From Turicibacter bilis (GTDB taxonomy: Bacteria > Bacillota_I > Bacilli_A > MOL361 > Turicibacteraceae): a stretch of 64,000 nucleotides of DNA. The stretch spans positions 1,846,001 to 1,910,000 of the forward strand of contig NZ_CP071249.1 in assembly GCF_024499055.1 (NCBI RefSeq), read 5' to 3'. Below the pieces are notes generated by a model. It did not search any database, was not told where the DNA came from, and saw only the letters and a list, made by a program, of their open reading frames with translations. The position numbers were made by a program, and so were the translations under genes. Within the stretch, counting starts at the first letter, position 1, and the number at the start of each line of letters is the position of its first letter. This document shows, in pieces, positions 1 through 9,223 of the stretch.

Positions 1-135
1 ATAAAATATAAATCATTTTCAATGAATTTCTACTTTTTTTATATACTAATACTACCGAGATTTTTATGATTTTGTGCTATGCTAAATTCAAATAATATCG
101 GTTCACAATGATGTTATAGAATGGAGTTTTTATAT

Positions 136-1041
136 ATGACAAAAACCTCTTCCTCAAAACTACATTTTACATTGCTTCTTCTCATTAATATCACGCTCTT
201 ATCCGCTTGTCACTCAGGTGATTTAAGTAAAGAAAATCGACTTAGCACCTCTGTTAATTTAAGCGATGCTCCCTTAGAAATCAATATTCTCGAAACAGGA
301 AAATCGGATTGTATCGTTATTAAAGTTGAGGATAAAACGGTGATGATTGATACAGGTCTTGATCAAAATGGTGAAAAAATCGCAGATTTTCTAGAAAAAG
401 AACAAATTGATGTCATTGATTACCTCATTATTTCTCATCTAGATAAAGATCATATTGGTGGAGCCGAAACTATTTTAGATGAAGTAGCCGTTTCAAAGGT
501 GATTCAGCCTAACTATACCCGTGATACAAAACAATATAAACAATATACAGAAGCACTAAAAGACCATGAACTAAATCCCATTTATCTAGCAAATGATATG
601 ACCTTTAAACTGAATGATGCAACATTCATCATTTCTCCTCCATTACAAGAAGAATATGAACTATCTAATGACTATTCACTCATTACTTCTGTTTCATATG
701 GAGACCAAAGCTTCCTATTTGCAGGAGATGCTGAAAGTATCCGCCTTAGCGAATTTTTAGCGACAAGTCCACTACACTATACATTATTAAAATTACCTCA
801 TCATGGTAGATATAGTGAAAAACTCGATGAATTATTAACAGCTATTTCACCAACCTATGGAATTATTACTTGTTCAGAAGAAGAATATGCGGATACAGAG
901 GTGCTTGAATTATTAGCAAAACATCATGTCCAAACACTCATGACGAGTGATGGACCTATCGTCATTCGAAGTGATGGAAAAAATATTAGTGTGCATCAAC
1001 AACTAAAAACGATTATTTCTTTCAAACAAAAAGGAGACTAA
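136..1041 (+). CDS. ComEC/Rec2-like metallo-beta-lactamase-fold lipoprotein
   Basis: This predicted exported hydrolase resembles the soluble metallo-beta-lactamase domain of ComEC-type proteins. The N-terminus has a hydrophobic stretch ending in a lipobox, LLSAC, so it is probably cleaved and lipid-anchored outside the membrane. The fold signature is clear: SHLDKDHIGG for metal binding, then FAGDAE and LPHHG in the order usual for the family. There is no ComEC membrane domain, so a role in DNA uptake cannot be assumed. The frame is open from 121, but the ATG at 136 is better placed because GGAG lies 9 nt upstream of it. The gene converges on the next one with a shared terminator. The substrate is unknown; a nuclease or phosphodiesterase role is possible by family. 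Confidence 0.8.
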   Translation: MTKTSSSKLHFTLLLLINITLLSACHSGDLSKENRLSTSVNLSDAPLEINILETGKSDCIVIKVEDKTVMIDTGLDQNGEKIADFLEKEQIDVIDYLIISHLDKDHIGGAETILDEVAVSKVIQPNYTRDTKQYKQYTEALKDHELNPIYLANDMTFKLNDATFIISPPLQEEYELSNDYSLITSVSYGDQSFLFAGDAESIRLSEFLATSPLHYTLLKLPHHGRYSEKLDELLTAISPTYGIITCSEEEYADTEVLELLAKHHVQTLMTSDGPIVIRSDGKNISVHQQLKTIISFKQKGD

Positions 1042-1060
1042 ATTAACTTAGTCTCCTTTT
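1029..1060. terminator. Bidirectional terminator between convergent genes
   Basis: A 13-bp perfect inverted repeat (1029-1041 with 1048-1060) has an A-run on one side and a T-run on the other. It overlaps the stop of the plus-strand gene and abuts the stop of the minus-strand gene, so it can serve both. Confidence 0.85.
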
Positions 1061-1714
1061 CTATTGTTCAATTTGTTTAATTAATGCTTGTATCTCACCT
1101 TTTAATCTATCTGAACTCTGAATTAAGTCATTTGCTAACTCCTTGACCCCATCATCTTCCGTTTGTTGCAAAATACTATTCATAAAGATCGTCCACACCT
1201 CACATTGTTTTGACAATCGTGTTAAAAAGTCCATATCAATACTATTCCCAATTAAAACAGTAGGTTGCTCACCTTCAACTTTAAGATTCGTTAAAATTTG
1301 TTGATAAATCTCTTCATAGCTGGATAAATAGGTAGCTTCTTTGGTTTCATCATAAACAGGATTCTCACTAACCTTCTTTTGAACTTTATTAATTTTCTTT
1401 AAATTTAATTTTAACTCATCAACAAATTGGTCGACCGGCTCTTTTAACTCTTTTCGTTCACCGTACTGAAGTTCATTTTTAGATAAAGCAATTAATGCTC
1501 GTTGATATTGTAGCACTTGATTTAAAAAATCAGTATTTAAATCTCCTGTTTTTTCTGTAGAACCAAGGCTATCTTTTAGTTCGAGATAAATTAAATCAAT
1601 TTTCTTCAAGTAATCACTTTCTTTTAAATTTGACTCATCAGCTGCCTTTACAGAATAGGTTAAAAGAAAAATTGAAATAAATGCGAACAATAGTTTTCTA
1701 AATAGTTTCATCAT
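1061..1714 (-). CDS. Secreted helical protein of unknown function
   Basis: I do not recognise a family. The N-terminus is a plain signal peptide: a positive MMKLFRK start, a hydrophobic core and an AxA-like VKAA cleavage region near residue 25. The remaining ~190 residues are charged and Leu/Lys/Glu-rich with no cysteine pairs or catalytic motif, which suggests a helical extracytoplasmic protein. Two adjacent ATGs are possible starts; GAGG sits 7 nt before the first. It shares a terminator with the convergent lipoprotein gene and has no operon partner. Function is unknown. Confidence 0.6.
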   Translation of the reverse strand: MMKLFRKLLFAFISIFLLTYSVKAADESNLKESDYLKKIDLIYLELKDSLGSTEKTGDLNTDFLNQVLQYQRALIALSKNELQYGERKELKEPVDQFVDELKLNLKKINKVQKKVSENPVYDETKEATYLSSYEEIYQQILTNLKVEGEQPTVLIGNSIDMDFLTRLSKQCEVWTIFMNSILQQTEDDGVKELANDLIQSSDRLKGEIQALIKQIEQ

Positions 1715-2467
1715 TTCACCGCCTCATTCATGCATTCATAATTATTATTTAATAATCATCTGCTATTTATGTAAGCTAAATGCTCCTCAAAAGATGTCGA
1801 ACTTCTCTTTTATAATTTAACATTTTTTTTACACCGGATTAGGTATGCTTAAGATACAAAAATCCTACCAAATTATTTCCCAAACCGACAATACAAGTTA
1901 AATACATGTTAATTTTAATTTATAGAGCGTATCTATTAATAAATTCAATAAGCCATTTTCGAGATAGGGAGATAACTGGAAAAAGTGAGGTTAAAAAGTT
2001 TAAAAATACTTAATTTATAGTTTTATAATAGTGTTTGAAAATGAAGAATTGGTAGAATAATAGAGGAAAATAGGAAATCTGATAAAAAAGATAGCCCCAG
2101 TAGAGAAAAAAAGAGGACATAAAATAGAGAACACGAAAGAGGATATTAAAAACAAGAATAAAGAAGACTTAATAAAAAAGACTGATTTTATAAAAATCAG
2201 TCCAAAAATTGATTTCTTTATCGTCCCTTTATAAAAGTGAAGAAACTAAATAGCTAAGGATAAATAGTATTTTAAAAATAAAACAGAAGTCTAAAAGATT
2301 TGATTAGAATGCGTCTCTCTTTTCCATGTTATTGTTACTCCATCGATTACCTTAATTGAAATATAAAAATCTTTAATAAAATGAGCTAAATAATATCAAA
2401 ATTCAACAAAATCAGTTATAATGTAGGCATAGTATTACTTCAATTTAATTAAGAGGAGTGATTAAAA
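1715..2467. other. Long gap with decayed coding trace
   Basis: No intact gene is visible. Around 2030-2230 the plus strand is strongly purine-rich and has a frame of about 56 Lys-rich codons without stops, preceded by two stops and lacking a start or ribosome binding site. This could be a decayed gene. A perfect 10-bp hairpin (2180-2189 with 2193-2202) is followed on the minus strand by a T-run, so it looks like a minus-strand terminator with no gene in front of it. The promoter of the following small gene should lie at the right end of the gap. Confidence 0.4.
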
Positions 2468-2656
2468 ATGGAGATGGAAAATAAAAAAACGAAAAAACGT
2501 GGTCTTGCTGCTCTTTTAATTACAGGAGCCGTTGTTGGAATTGGTGTAGGTACTACTCATGTAATCAAAAAAGTAGCTCAACAAAAAGCTAAAGCTGATG
2601 AAATGAAACGTCTAAAAGAGCTTGAAGATGAAGAGTTTGATGACTTATTTGAATAA
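2468..2656 (+). CDS. Small single-pass membrane protein, unknown
   Basis: This is a 62-residue protein with a Lys/Arg-rich N-terminus, one glycine-rich hydrophobic segment (about residues 13-32) and a charged, acidic C-terminus ending EDEEFDDLFE. The pattern fits a membrane protein with an exposed helical tail; no family is recognised. A strong GAGGAG lies 9 nt before the ATG and a clear terminator follows at once, so it is very likely a real single-gene transcript. Function is unknown. Confidence 0.65.
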   Translation: MEMENKKTKKRGLAALLITGAVVGIGVGTTHVIKKVAQQKAKADEMKRLKELEDEEFDDLFE

Positions 2657-2661
2657 TTAAA

Positions 2662-2697
2662 AACACCTCAGTTGTTAACAGTTGAGGTGTTTTTTTA
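2662..2697 (+). terminator. Rho-independent terminator of the small membrane gene
   Basis: A 9-bp stem (2662-2670 with 2683-2691) encloses a 12-nt loop and is followed by a run of T. It lies a few bases after the stop codon. Confidence 0.85.
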
Positions 2698-2823
2698 GCT
2701 CTTTTTTCTATAAAAACCCATATTTCAACAATTTTCGCACTAATTAAACTCCCTTTTTATCCACACTTTCACTAAATCTCCTATCCCGGCTTCCATCTGG
2801 ATAAAGATCATCAATTCTTTTTC

Positions 2824-3570
2824 TTAATCTGTGGATGATTCTAAATGTTTAGGTATTTCCCCTTCAGGAATCGTTCCATCTAACGATAAATAATAGTGTC
2901 GAATTGGTTTTAACTCATCATCCAATTCATACACCAATGGTGTTCCTGTTGGGATATTTAAATTGGCAATTCCATCACTTGAAATGTTATCTAAATACTT
3001 TACCAGCGCTCTTAATGTATTCCCATGAGCCGCAATAATCACACGTTTTCCTGCTAATAAATCTGGCACAATATGTTCATGCCATTCTTCTAAAACGCGT
3101 TTTTCAGTATCAGAGAGGTTCTCAGTTAACGGTAATTCTTCTTCTTTTAAATCATGATACTTAAATTCATGTCCTGGATAACGTGGATCCTCTTTTGTTA
3201 ACTCTGGTGGACGGACCTCAACATAACGACGCCATTTATGGACTTGTTCTTCCCCATAAATTTCAGCTGTTTTTTGCTTATTTAACCCTTGTAAGGCACC
3301 ATAATGACGCTCATTTAATTTCCATGACTTATGAACGGGAATCCACATTAAATCCATCTCATGAAGAATAATCCACAGCGTTCGAATGGCGCGTTTAAGG
3401 CGTGACGTGTAGGCAATATCAAACTCAAGTCCATTTTCAAGTAGAACTTTAGCTGCCATTCTAGCCTCTCTTAATCCATTTTCAGATAATTCTACATCTG
3501 TCCATCCTGTAAATTTATTTTCTAAATTCCAAACACTTTCACCATGACGAATTAACACTAATTTAATCAT
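2824..3570 (-). CDS. gpmA: 2,3-bisphosphoglycerate-dependent phosphoglycerate mutase
   Basis: This glycolytic enzyme interconverts 3- and 2-phosphoglycerate through a phosphohistidine. RHGES near the N-terminus carries the phosphorylated histidine; LNERHYG and AAHGNTLRA are the other active-site blocks of the cofactor-dependent family. At 248 residues it has the usual family length. The open frame runs on upstream to 3687, but AAGGAGG lies 7 nt before the ATG at 3570 and the extra 39 residues do not resemble the family, so 3570 is the start. It stands alone, separated by long gaps on both sides. Confidence 0.95.
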   Translation of the reverse strand: MIKLVLIRHGESVWNLENKFTGWTDVELSENGLREARMAAKVLLENGLEFDIAYTSRLKRAIRTLWIILHEMDLMWIPVHKSWKLNERHYGALQGLNKQKTAEIYGEEQVHKWRRYVEVRPPELTKEDPRYPGHEFKYHDLKEEELPLTENLSDTEKRVLEEWHEHIVPDLLAGKRVIIAAHGNTLRALVKYLDNISSDGIANLNIPTGTPLVYELDDELKPIRHYYLSLDGTIPEGEIPKHLESSTD

Positions 3571-4219
3571 TAAACAACCTCCTTTCTTTCTAAGTATATG
3601 TCTACTTTTGAAATAACTTTCTTTTATCATTAAATTTTCAACCAATTCTAGTGAAATTCTATCCCAATTAAAACTAATTAGTAACAAGCAGTTTTACTTC
3701 AATTAACTTGTTCTAAACAGATTTATATATATATCCTGATAAGTTTTTTATAACGTAAAAACTTTTAGCCTTAGTAGTGAGAGATTAGATTTCTTTCAGA
3801 AATCGCTAGGTGACCCAGTATTAAAAAGGCTTAAGAACTACGCCTAGTTCAAAAATGTGAACTACATTTCGTTATATATAGTGACTGTTTAATAACATAT
3901 CTGTGACTCAGACCGACTTTAGGAATATTAAATCATTCTACATTTTATAAAATCACGAATTCTTAGTCATCTTTTATCTCCTGTAGATCAACTTTGCTAG
4001 CAACAACTTTTTACTTCTGCTAATCTTTATTATTCTGGCTATATTGGAGATATTCGCTCTTATTTAGCGATAAATTCGCCATGATTCAGAAATCGATTGC
4101 ACGATGAGTGTTCAATAAAAGACAGGTTATCATCGTAACTATTTGTTTCTTATTTATTGGATGGTTCCTTATATTCACACCACGTCCTATTACCCTAATT
4201 CTCAATTATTATGCATTAT

Positions 4220-4273
4220 TTATCCACATTTCCTAAAAATGTTCCACATGGAACTTTTTGGTTCTGTGGATAA
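4220..4273. promoter_or_regulatory. Inverted DnaA boxes flanking a parS-like palindrome
   Basis: TTATCCACA (4220-4228) and TGTGGATAA (4265-4273) are perfect DnaA boxes in inverted orientation. Midway lies GTTCCACATGGAAC (4241-4254), which resembles the ParB site parS with one change in the central CACGTG. The whole 54 bp is an imperfect palindrome. Whether DnaA or ParB binds is untested; a plain hairpin is the alternative. Confidence 0.4.
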
Positions 4274-4324
4274 GTGTTTTTTTATAGCCAATTTCCTAAA
4301 ACTCTATCTAAATTTGTCAAAACA

Positions 4325-4352
4325 AAAGGGGAACTTTTTATTAAGTTCCCCT
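4325..4352 (-). terminator. Terminator of the ugp-type operon
   Basis: A 10-bp stem (4327-4336 with 4343-4352) reads AGGGGAACTT on either arm. On the minus strand it is followed by TTTTGTTTT. It lies about 50 bp past the ugpC stop. Confidence 0.8.
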
Positions 4353-4402
4353 ATCTTATAGGTTTGAATAATCAGTTTTATTAAGTAAAAAGATTGATTT
4401 TG

Positions 4403-5503
4403 TTATGAGATACGTTCTTCTGTGTCTATATCAAAGATGTGCATCTGATCAAGATTCAGATAAACATCGATTGCATCTCCCATCTTTTTATCAGTTGTTC
4501 CATTAACACGTACAACAACCGTTTCTTCTTCACGTTTTACATGGATATAACTTTCTGCTCCCATTAATTCAACGACATCAACGATTCCGTTTATTTTAGT
4601 ATCTGCCTGTGTCATTGGTATTTCATCCATATGTTCTGGTCTAATTCCTAAAATAACTTCTTTTCCAATATAACCAGATTTCATTAATTTTTGGCTCATT
4701 GTTTCTGATAATAAAATTTGTTCATGTCCAATCGCAACAACTACTCCATCTTTATGCTTCATTACTGTTCCATTCATAAAGTTCATCTGTGGACTCCCAA
4801 TGAAGCTTGCTACAAATTTATTTTTAGGATAGTTATAAATATTTTGAGGGGTATCAACTTGTTGAACGACTCCTTTATTCATCACAACAATTCGTGTTCC
4901 CATTGTCATTGCTTCTGTTTGATCATGCGTCACGTAAATAAATGTTGTTCCTAACTTTTTATGTAACTTTGTAATTTCTGTCCTCATTTGTACTCGAAGT
5001 TTAGCATCTAAATTCGATAAAGGTTCATCCATTAAGAAAACTTTCGGTTGACGCACGATAGCTCGTCCTAGTGCTACCCTTTGTCGTTGCCCTCCTGATA
5101 AGGCCTTCGGTTTACGATCTAAAAGTGACTCAATATCTAAAATTTTAGCTGCTTCTTTAATCTTTGTATCAATTTCTTCTTTTGGAACTTTTCTTAATTT
5201 TAAAGCAAATGCCATATTATCATAAACTGACATATGTGGATAAAGAGCATAGTTTTGGAATACCATCGCAATATCACGATCTTTAGGTTCAACATCTGTG
5301 ACTAATTTATCGCCAATAAATAAGTCTCCCTTTGAGATTTCTTCAAGACCCGCAATCATTCTTAACGTCGTTGATTTCCCACATCCAGATGGTCCAACAA
5401 AAATAATGAATTCTTTATCTTCAATATCTAAATTAAAATTATTGACTGCTGTCACATCTCCATCATAAATTTTATAAATATTTTTTAGTGCTAAACTCGA
5501 CAT
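4403..5503 (-). CDS. ugpC: ABC transporter ATPase, UgpC/MsmK type
   Basis: This is the ATPase that powers sugar or glycerophosphodiester uptake by ABC importers of the MalK/UgpC class. Walker A GPSGCGKST is near residue 40, the signature LSGGQRQRV near 135, Walker B VFLMDEP near 155 and the H-loop VTHDQ near 190. The C-terminal third is the MalK-type regulatory OB domain. At 366 residues it is full length. It is the last gene of a minus-strand run that also encodes two permeases and a binding protein, with 26 bp to the phosphodiesterase gene. MsmK-like ATPases can serve several importers, so it may not be exclusive to this system. Confidence 0.92.
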   Translation of the reverse strand: MSSLALKNIYKIYDGDVTAVNNFNLDIEDKEFIIFVGPSGCGKSTTLRMIAGLEEISKGDLFIGDKLVTDVEPKDRDIAMVFQNYALYPHMSVYDNMAFALKLRKVPKEEIDTKIKEAAKILDIESLLDRKPKALSGGQRQRVALGRAIVRQPKVFLMDEPLSNLDAKLRVQMRTEITKLHKKLGTTFIYVTHDQTEAMTMGTRIVVMNKGVVQQVDTPQNIYNYPKNKFVASFIGSPQMNFMNGTVMKHKDGVVVAIGHEQILLSETMSQKLMKSGYIGKEVILGIRPEHMDEIPMTQADTKINGIVDVVELMGAESYIHVKREEETVVVRVNGTTDKKMGDAIDVYLNLDQMHIFDIDTEERIS

Positions 5504-5529
5504 AACTCTTTATCCTCCTAGATATAGTC

Positions 5530-6255
5530 CTACATTTCTTCTTCCATAATTTCATTTAACAATGCTGGATAATCCGTAAATATTCCATCTGCTCCGGCAG
5601 CAATTAATTTTCTCATATAAATAGGTGAATTAACGGTATAAATATTCACCTCTAATTGATTCTCATGAGCTTCTTTAATTAACGCTTCTGATACTAATTT
5701 TAAATCAGGATGAATCGCATCTGCTTGTAATGATTTGGCATACTGAATCACTTGATCAATCGGTTTATGATATAAAAAACCAGTCTTAATATATGGGGCA
5801 ATTTCTTTGCATCGTTTAATTGATTTAGGATTAAAACTTGAAATTAAAATTTGATCTTGTACCTGATACGCTTTGATTAATCGAATCACATCTTCTTCAA
5901 TCCTATTATATGGAATTACATCTGTTTTTAACTCAATATTTAGTGTGACTGGATGTTTTTTCACCAGTTCTAAAACTTCTTCAAGCGTTGGAACGCGGCA
6001 CTCTTTTGAATCCTTAAATAGTTGCTTTCTACATGTTAATGCTCTTAATTCATCTAATGTCAAATCTTTTACAAGCCCTCTTGCTTGAAATGTTCGTTCA
6101 ACATCTTCATCATGAATGACAACTAATTTTCCATCTTTCGTTTTGTGGACATCTAACTCAAGTCCATTTGCACCTGCTTTAATCCCTTCCTTAAAAGCAA
6201 GCAATGTATTCTCAGGATAATCCCCACTAGCTCCTCGGTGAGCAAAATTAATCAT
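5530..6255 (-). CDS. ugpQ: Cytoplasmic glycerophosphodiester phosphodiesterase (UgpQ type)
   Basis: It hydrolyses glycerophosphodiesters to glycerol-3-phosphate and an alcohol. AHRGASGDYPENT near the start, LELDVHKTKDG and VVIHD are the metal-binding and catalytic blocks of the GDPD family, and FTDYP lies near the end. There is no signal peptide, so it acts inside the cell, unlike exported GlpQ. It sits between the HAD phosphatase and ugpC, in line with import of intact diesters followed by cleavage. A good AGGAGG precedes the ATG. At 241 residues it has the usual length. Confidence 0.9.
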   Translation of the reverse strand: MINFAHRGASGDYPENTLLAFKEGIKAGANGLELDVHKTKDGKLVVIHDEDVERTFQARGLVKDLTLDELRALTCRKQLFKDSKECRVPTLEEVLELVKKHPVTLNIELKTDVIPYNRIEEDVIRLIKAYQVQDQILISSFNPKSIKRCKEIAPYIKTGFLYHKPIDQVIQYAKSLQADAIHPDLKLVSEALIKEAHENQLEVNIYTVNSPIYMRKLIAAGADGIFTDYPALLNEIMEEEM

Positions 6256-6265
6256 ACTGAGCCTC

Positions 6266-7051
6266 CTAAATGATATTTAAATTTTTTAACGCATTATAAA
6301 TTCCATTTTCATTAATATGATCCGTAATATAACTTGCGCGTTCTTTTAATTGATCACAGCCATTCCCCATAGCAATTGAATAATCTACCTCATTAAACAT
6401 TTCTAAATCATTAAATCCATCTCCAAAGGCGTAGTACATCATATCCTTGTTTATCTCATTTTCTTTAATATATTTAATGGCGCTCCCTTTACTACAACTC
6501 TTATTAAAGATGTCATAGCCTTCTTCTACATCAATTAATTTCACAAAACTAAATGATTCATAGCTTTCCTTCATCGCTTCAATTTCTTCGTCTTTAATGT
6601 GAGCATTAATTTGAAAGATTTCATACTCATCTATTTGATCTAAGACATTTTCTTCTAAAGCGGATAATGGCATATTATATTTCTCTGAAAAGTTTTTAAC
6701 CCATGAATCTTCAATTTTTCCCTTACTTTCGGTTAATAAATGAATACAATAAGGAATATCTTTTTCTTCAAAGTACGTTAATAATTGGCGAACTTTTGTT
6801 TTATCCATATATCGTTTATAAATGACTTCATCATTCACTGTAATTAATGATCCATTAGCGGAAATGATTGTTTTAAACATTTTATAAAACTCTTCTTGTT
6901 TCACCATAGCGAGGGATCTTCCCGTCGCTATAGCTACCTTTACATTATTATTTTTTAATTTTTCAATGGCTTTAATCGTACTCTCGCAAATGGTATTTTC
7001 TTCTCGACAAACTAATGTATTATCAACATCAAAAAAGATTGATTTATTCAT
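6266..7051 (-). CDS. Cof-type HAD-family phosphatase
   Basis: This is a predicted Mg-dependent sugar-phosphate or nucleotide phosphatase of the HAD IIB (Cof) group. FDVDNTL near residue 6 carries the nucleophile aspartate, IATGRS is motif II, and GDGFNDLEMF near residue 215 is the final acidic motif. The frame is open to 7063, four bases after the binding-protein stop, but the ATG at 7051 has a better-spaced weak AGGATGG site. Its position inside the ugp operon suggests it acts on glycerol phosphate or a related product; that is inference. Confidence 0.85.
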   Translation of the reverse strand: MNKSIFFDVDNTLVCREENTICESTIKAIEKLKNNNVKVAIATGRSLAMVKQEEFYKMFKTIISANGSLITVNDEVIYKRYMDKTKVRQLLTYFEEKDIPYCIHLLTESKGKIEDSWVKNFSEKYNMPLSALEENVLDQIDEYEIFQINAHIKDEEIEAMKESYESFSFVKLIDVEEGYDIFNKSCSKGSAIKYIKENEINKDMMYYAFGDGFNDLEMFNEVDYSIAMGNGCDQLKERASYITDHINENGIYNALKNLNII

Positions 7052-7067
7052 TGTGTGCCCCATCCTA

Positions 7068-8378
7068 TTAATTGTTCGCTTTATTATATTTGTCTAAAGC
7101 AGTATTAATTGTTTTAGCAATATTTGATACAGCATCTTGAGCAGTTAATTCATTATTTAAAACTTTTTCAATATTTTCTTCAACCGATGCACGAGCTTCT
7201 GCGAAAACTCCAAGTAATGCACCTGATTGATTGTTTAATTCACGTAATTGATCAATCGCTGTTTGGAATTCCGGATTATTAGTTAAATGTTCCACCATAC
7301 TTGGAATTTCATAAGCATCTTTTGTCACTGGGAAGTATCCTGTCGCCTGTGCCCATGTTGCTTGGCTTTCTGCACAAACCATGAACTTAATGAATTCAAA
7401 AGCAGCCTCGGCTTTTTCATCATCACCTTTATCGATTACCCACAAAGAACCTCCGCCAATTGAAACTCCACCTTTATCAGTAGTCGTTACTGATGGTAAA
7501 TAAGCTGTTCCTAATTCAAATGAATCGTCTATTTTACTCTTAATATCTGTTAAAGAGGCTGTCGAAGCAATGGTCATCGCCACTTTACCTGATGCGAATG
7601 CATCCATTACTGAGTCACCATTACGTCCGAAGTTCACCACTAATCCTGAATCAATTAGCTCTTTCCATCCTTCGATAATATTTAATGCACCATCATTAGA
7701 GTCAAACACAACCTCTGTTGCAACTCCTTCACGACCATTTCCTTCATTTGCATAATCTAATTGTTGTTTAATTAAGAATTGTTCAAAGAACCATCCGTAA
7801 ATTTGCATTGAATAGCCATAACGACCATTTGTCGCTAATTTTTCTGAGAATTCAAGAATTTCATCAAAGTTAGTTGGCGCTACTTCTTTATCTAACCCTG
7901 CCTCTTCAAATGCTGTTTTATTATAGTAAAGAATTGGTGTTGATGTATTAAATGGCATTGAATATAAATTACCATCAATCGTGTAATAATCAGCAATCGC
8001 TTCTTCTAAACCTGATACATCATAACCATCTGCATCAATTAGCTCTTGCATTGGAATCGCATATCCACTATCAATCATCCACTTTGTTCCGATATCATAG
8101 ACCTGCATAACATCTGGACCTGAATTTCCAAGTGCCGAACTTTTTAATTTGTTAATCGCATCATCATATGCCCCCTGATACTCTGCAACAACTTTAATGC
8201 CTTCTTGAGAGCTATTAAATTCTTCTACTAAAGAAGCAATGGCCTCTCCACCTTTTCCACCCATTGAGTGCCAAAACGTTAATTCTGTTACGTCACCTGT
8301 TGCTTGATTTCCACTACTACATCCAACTAATAAAGATGTTCCTAAAACCCCTGCTAATGATAATAAATTTCTTTTCAT
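7068..8378 (-). CDS. ugpB: ABC transporter substrate-binding lipoprotein, UgpB type
   Basis: This extracellular solute-binding protein of family 1 captures the substrate for the adjacent permeases. The signal peptide ends in a lipobox, LLVGC, so it is membrane-anchored. TELTFWHSMGG after the lipid cysteine is typical of UgpB-like proteins. At 436 residues the length is standard. The neighbouring phosphodiesterase and UgpC-type ATPase favour glycerol-3-phosphate or glycerophosphodiesters as ligand, but a sugar cannot be excluded from sequence. It follows ugpE after about 20 bp and has a strong AGGAGG. Confidence 0.9.
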   Translation of the reverse strand: MKRNLLSLAGVLGTSLLVGCSSGNQATGDVTELTFWHSMGGKGGEAIASLVEEFNSSQEGIKVVAEYQGAYDDAINKLKSSALGNSGPDVMQVYDIGTKWMIDSGYAIPMQELIDADGYDVSGLEEAIADYYTIDGNLYSMPFNTSTPILYYNKTAFEEAGLDKEVAPTNFDEILEFSEKLATNGRYGYSMQIYGWFFEQFLIKQQLDYANEGNGREGVATEVVFDSNDGALNIIEGWKELIDSGLVVNFGRNGDSVMDAFASGKVAMTIASTASLTDIKSKIDDSFELGTAYLPSVTTTDKGGVSIGGGSLWVIDKGDDEKAEAAFEFIKFMVCAESQATWAQATGYFPVTKDAYEIPSMVEHLTNNPEFQTAIDQLRELNNQSGALLGVFAEARASVEENIEKVLNNELTAQDAVSNIAKTINTALDKYNKANN

Positions 8379-8398
8379 CCTCTTTTTCCTCCTATTTT

Positions 8399-9223
8399 TT
8401 ATCCTTTTACTGACCCTGCTGTCATCCCTGCTACTAATGACTTTTGACCAATGATAAACACTAAAATTGATGGGATTAAGATTAAAATAGCCCCTGCTAA
8501 GACAACCCCATAATTACTTCCTTCAGCGAATTGTAACATACTAATCCCAATTTGAACCGTGCGATTATTTCCATTATTAATCGTTAATAATGGCCATAAA
8601 TATTGATTCCATGTTCCAATAAACGTATAAATTGATAAAGAAGCAATTGCTGGTTTAGAAATTGGTAATAAGATATTCATTAAGAATTTTAAATTTGTAC
8701 AACCATCAATCTTCGCAGCTTCTAATAATTCCTTAGGGATGGTTAGATAAAACTGACGAATTAAGAATATCCCCATCGCTGATGTTAAGAACGGAACAAT
8801 CAAAACGTGTAAGCTATCCGTCCATCCCCAAGAACTTACTGTTAAAAAGTTTGAAATAATCGTTGTTTCTGCCGGAATCATCATGGTCGATAACACCAAT
8901 AAAAATAGTAATTTCTTATATTTAAAATCATAAAATGCAAAAGCGTAAGCAGCTAAGCTTGAGGTAATCACCTGACCTATTGTTACAAAAATCGAAACAA
9001 TAAAACTATTTATAATAAATCGAAATAATGGAACTGCGCTTAATGCCTCTTTATAATTATCTAAATTAAAATGACTTGGAAATAACTTAGGTGGATATTG
9101 AGAAATCTCACCTTGAGACATAAAACTTAATGATAAAGCATATAAAAGCGGTGAAATAATAAGTAAGCCCACGATAATATTAACAATGGTTAAAATAACT
9201 CGATTTCTTTTAGATGTTTTCAT
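8399..9223 (-). CDS. ugpE: ABC transporter permease, UgpE type
   Basis: This is an inner-membrane permease of the MalG/UgpE class with six predicted membrane segments. The EAA loop that contacts the ATPase is recognisable as EAAKIDGCTNLKF near residue 160. At 274 residues the length is usual. The start overlaps the stop of the preceding permease gene by one base (TAATG), so the two are translationally coupled. It pairs with the other permease to form the channel. Confidence 0.92.
   Translation of the reverse strand: MKTSKRNRVILTIVNIIVGLLIISPLLYALSLSFMSQGEISQYPPKLFPSHFNLDNYKEALSAVPLFRFIINSFIVSIFVTIGQVITSSLAAYAFAFYDFKYKKLLFLLVLSTMMIPAETTIISNFLTVSSWGWTDSLHVLIVPFLTSAMGIFLIRQFYLTIPKELLEAAKIDGCTNLKFLMNILLPISKPAIASLSIYTFIGTWNQYLWPLLTINNGNNRTVQIGISMLQFAEGSNYGVVLAGAILILIPSILVFIIGQKSLVAGMTAGSVKG

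Larger units (their letters stand above)
3571..4402. other. Long gap with possible decayed gene
   Basis: There is no supported gene. The plus-strand frame at 4143-4361 has no ribosome binding site and unlikely composition. On the minus strand at about 3870-4075 a frame reads through several stops with a protein-like texture (starting MANLSLNKSEYLQ), so it may be a decayed gene of unknown family. At 4220-4273 lies a symmetric arrangement of DnaA boxes around a parS-like palindrome, listed separately. The ugp operon terminator is at the right end. Confidence 0.4.

Noticed and set aside
3571..4200. Possible structured RNA or riboswitch in the gap after gpmA
   Set aside because: Short stems exist, but I could match no known riboswitch core and there is no downstream gene in a suitable position.
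4143..4361. 72-codon plus-strand frame in the gap before the ugp terminator
   Set aside because: It has no ribosome binding site, an unlikely composition, and overlaps the DnaA/parS-like palindrome and the ugp operon terminator.
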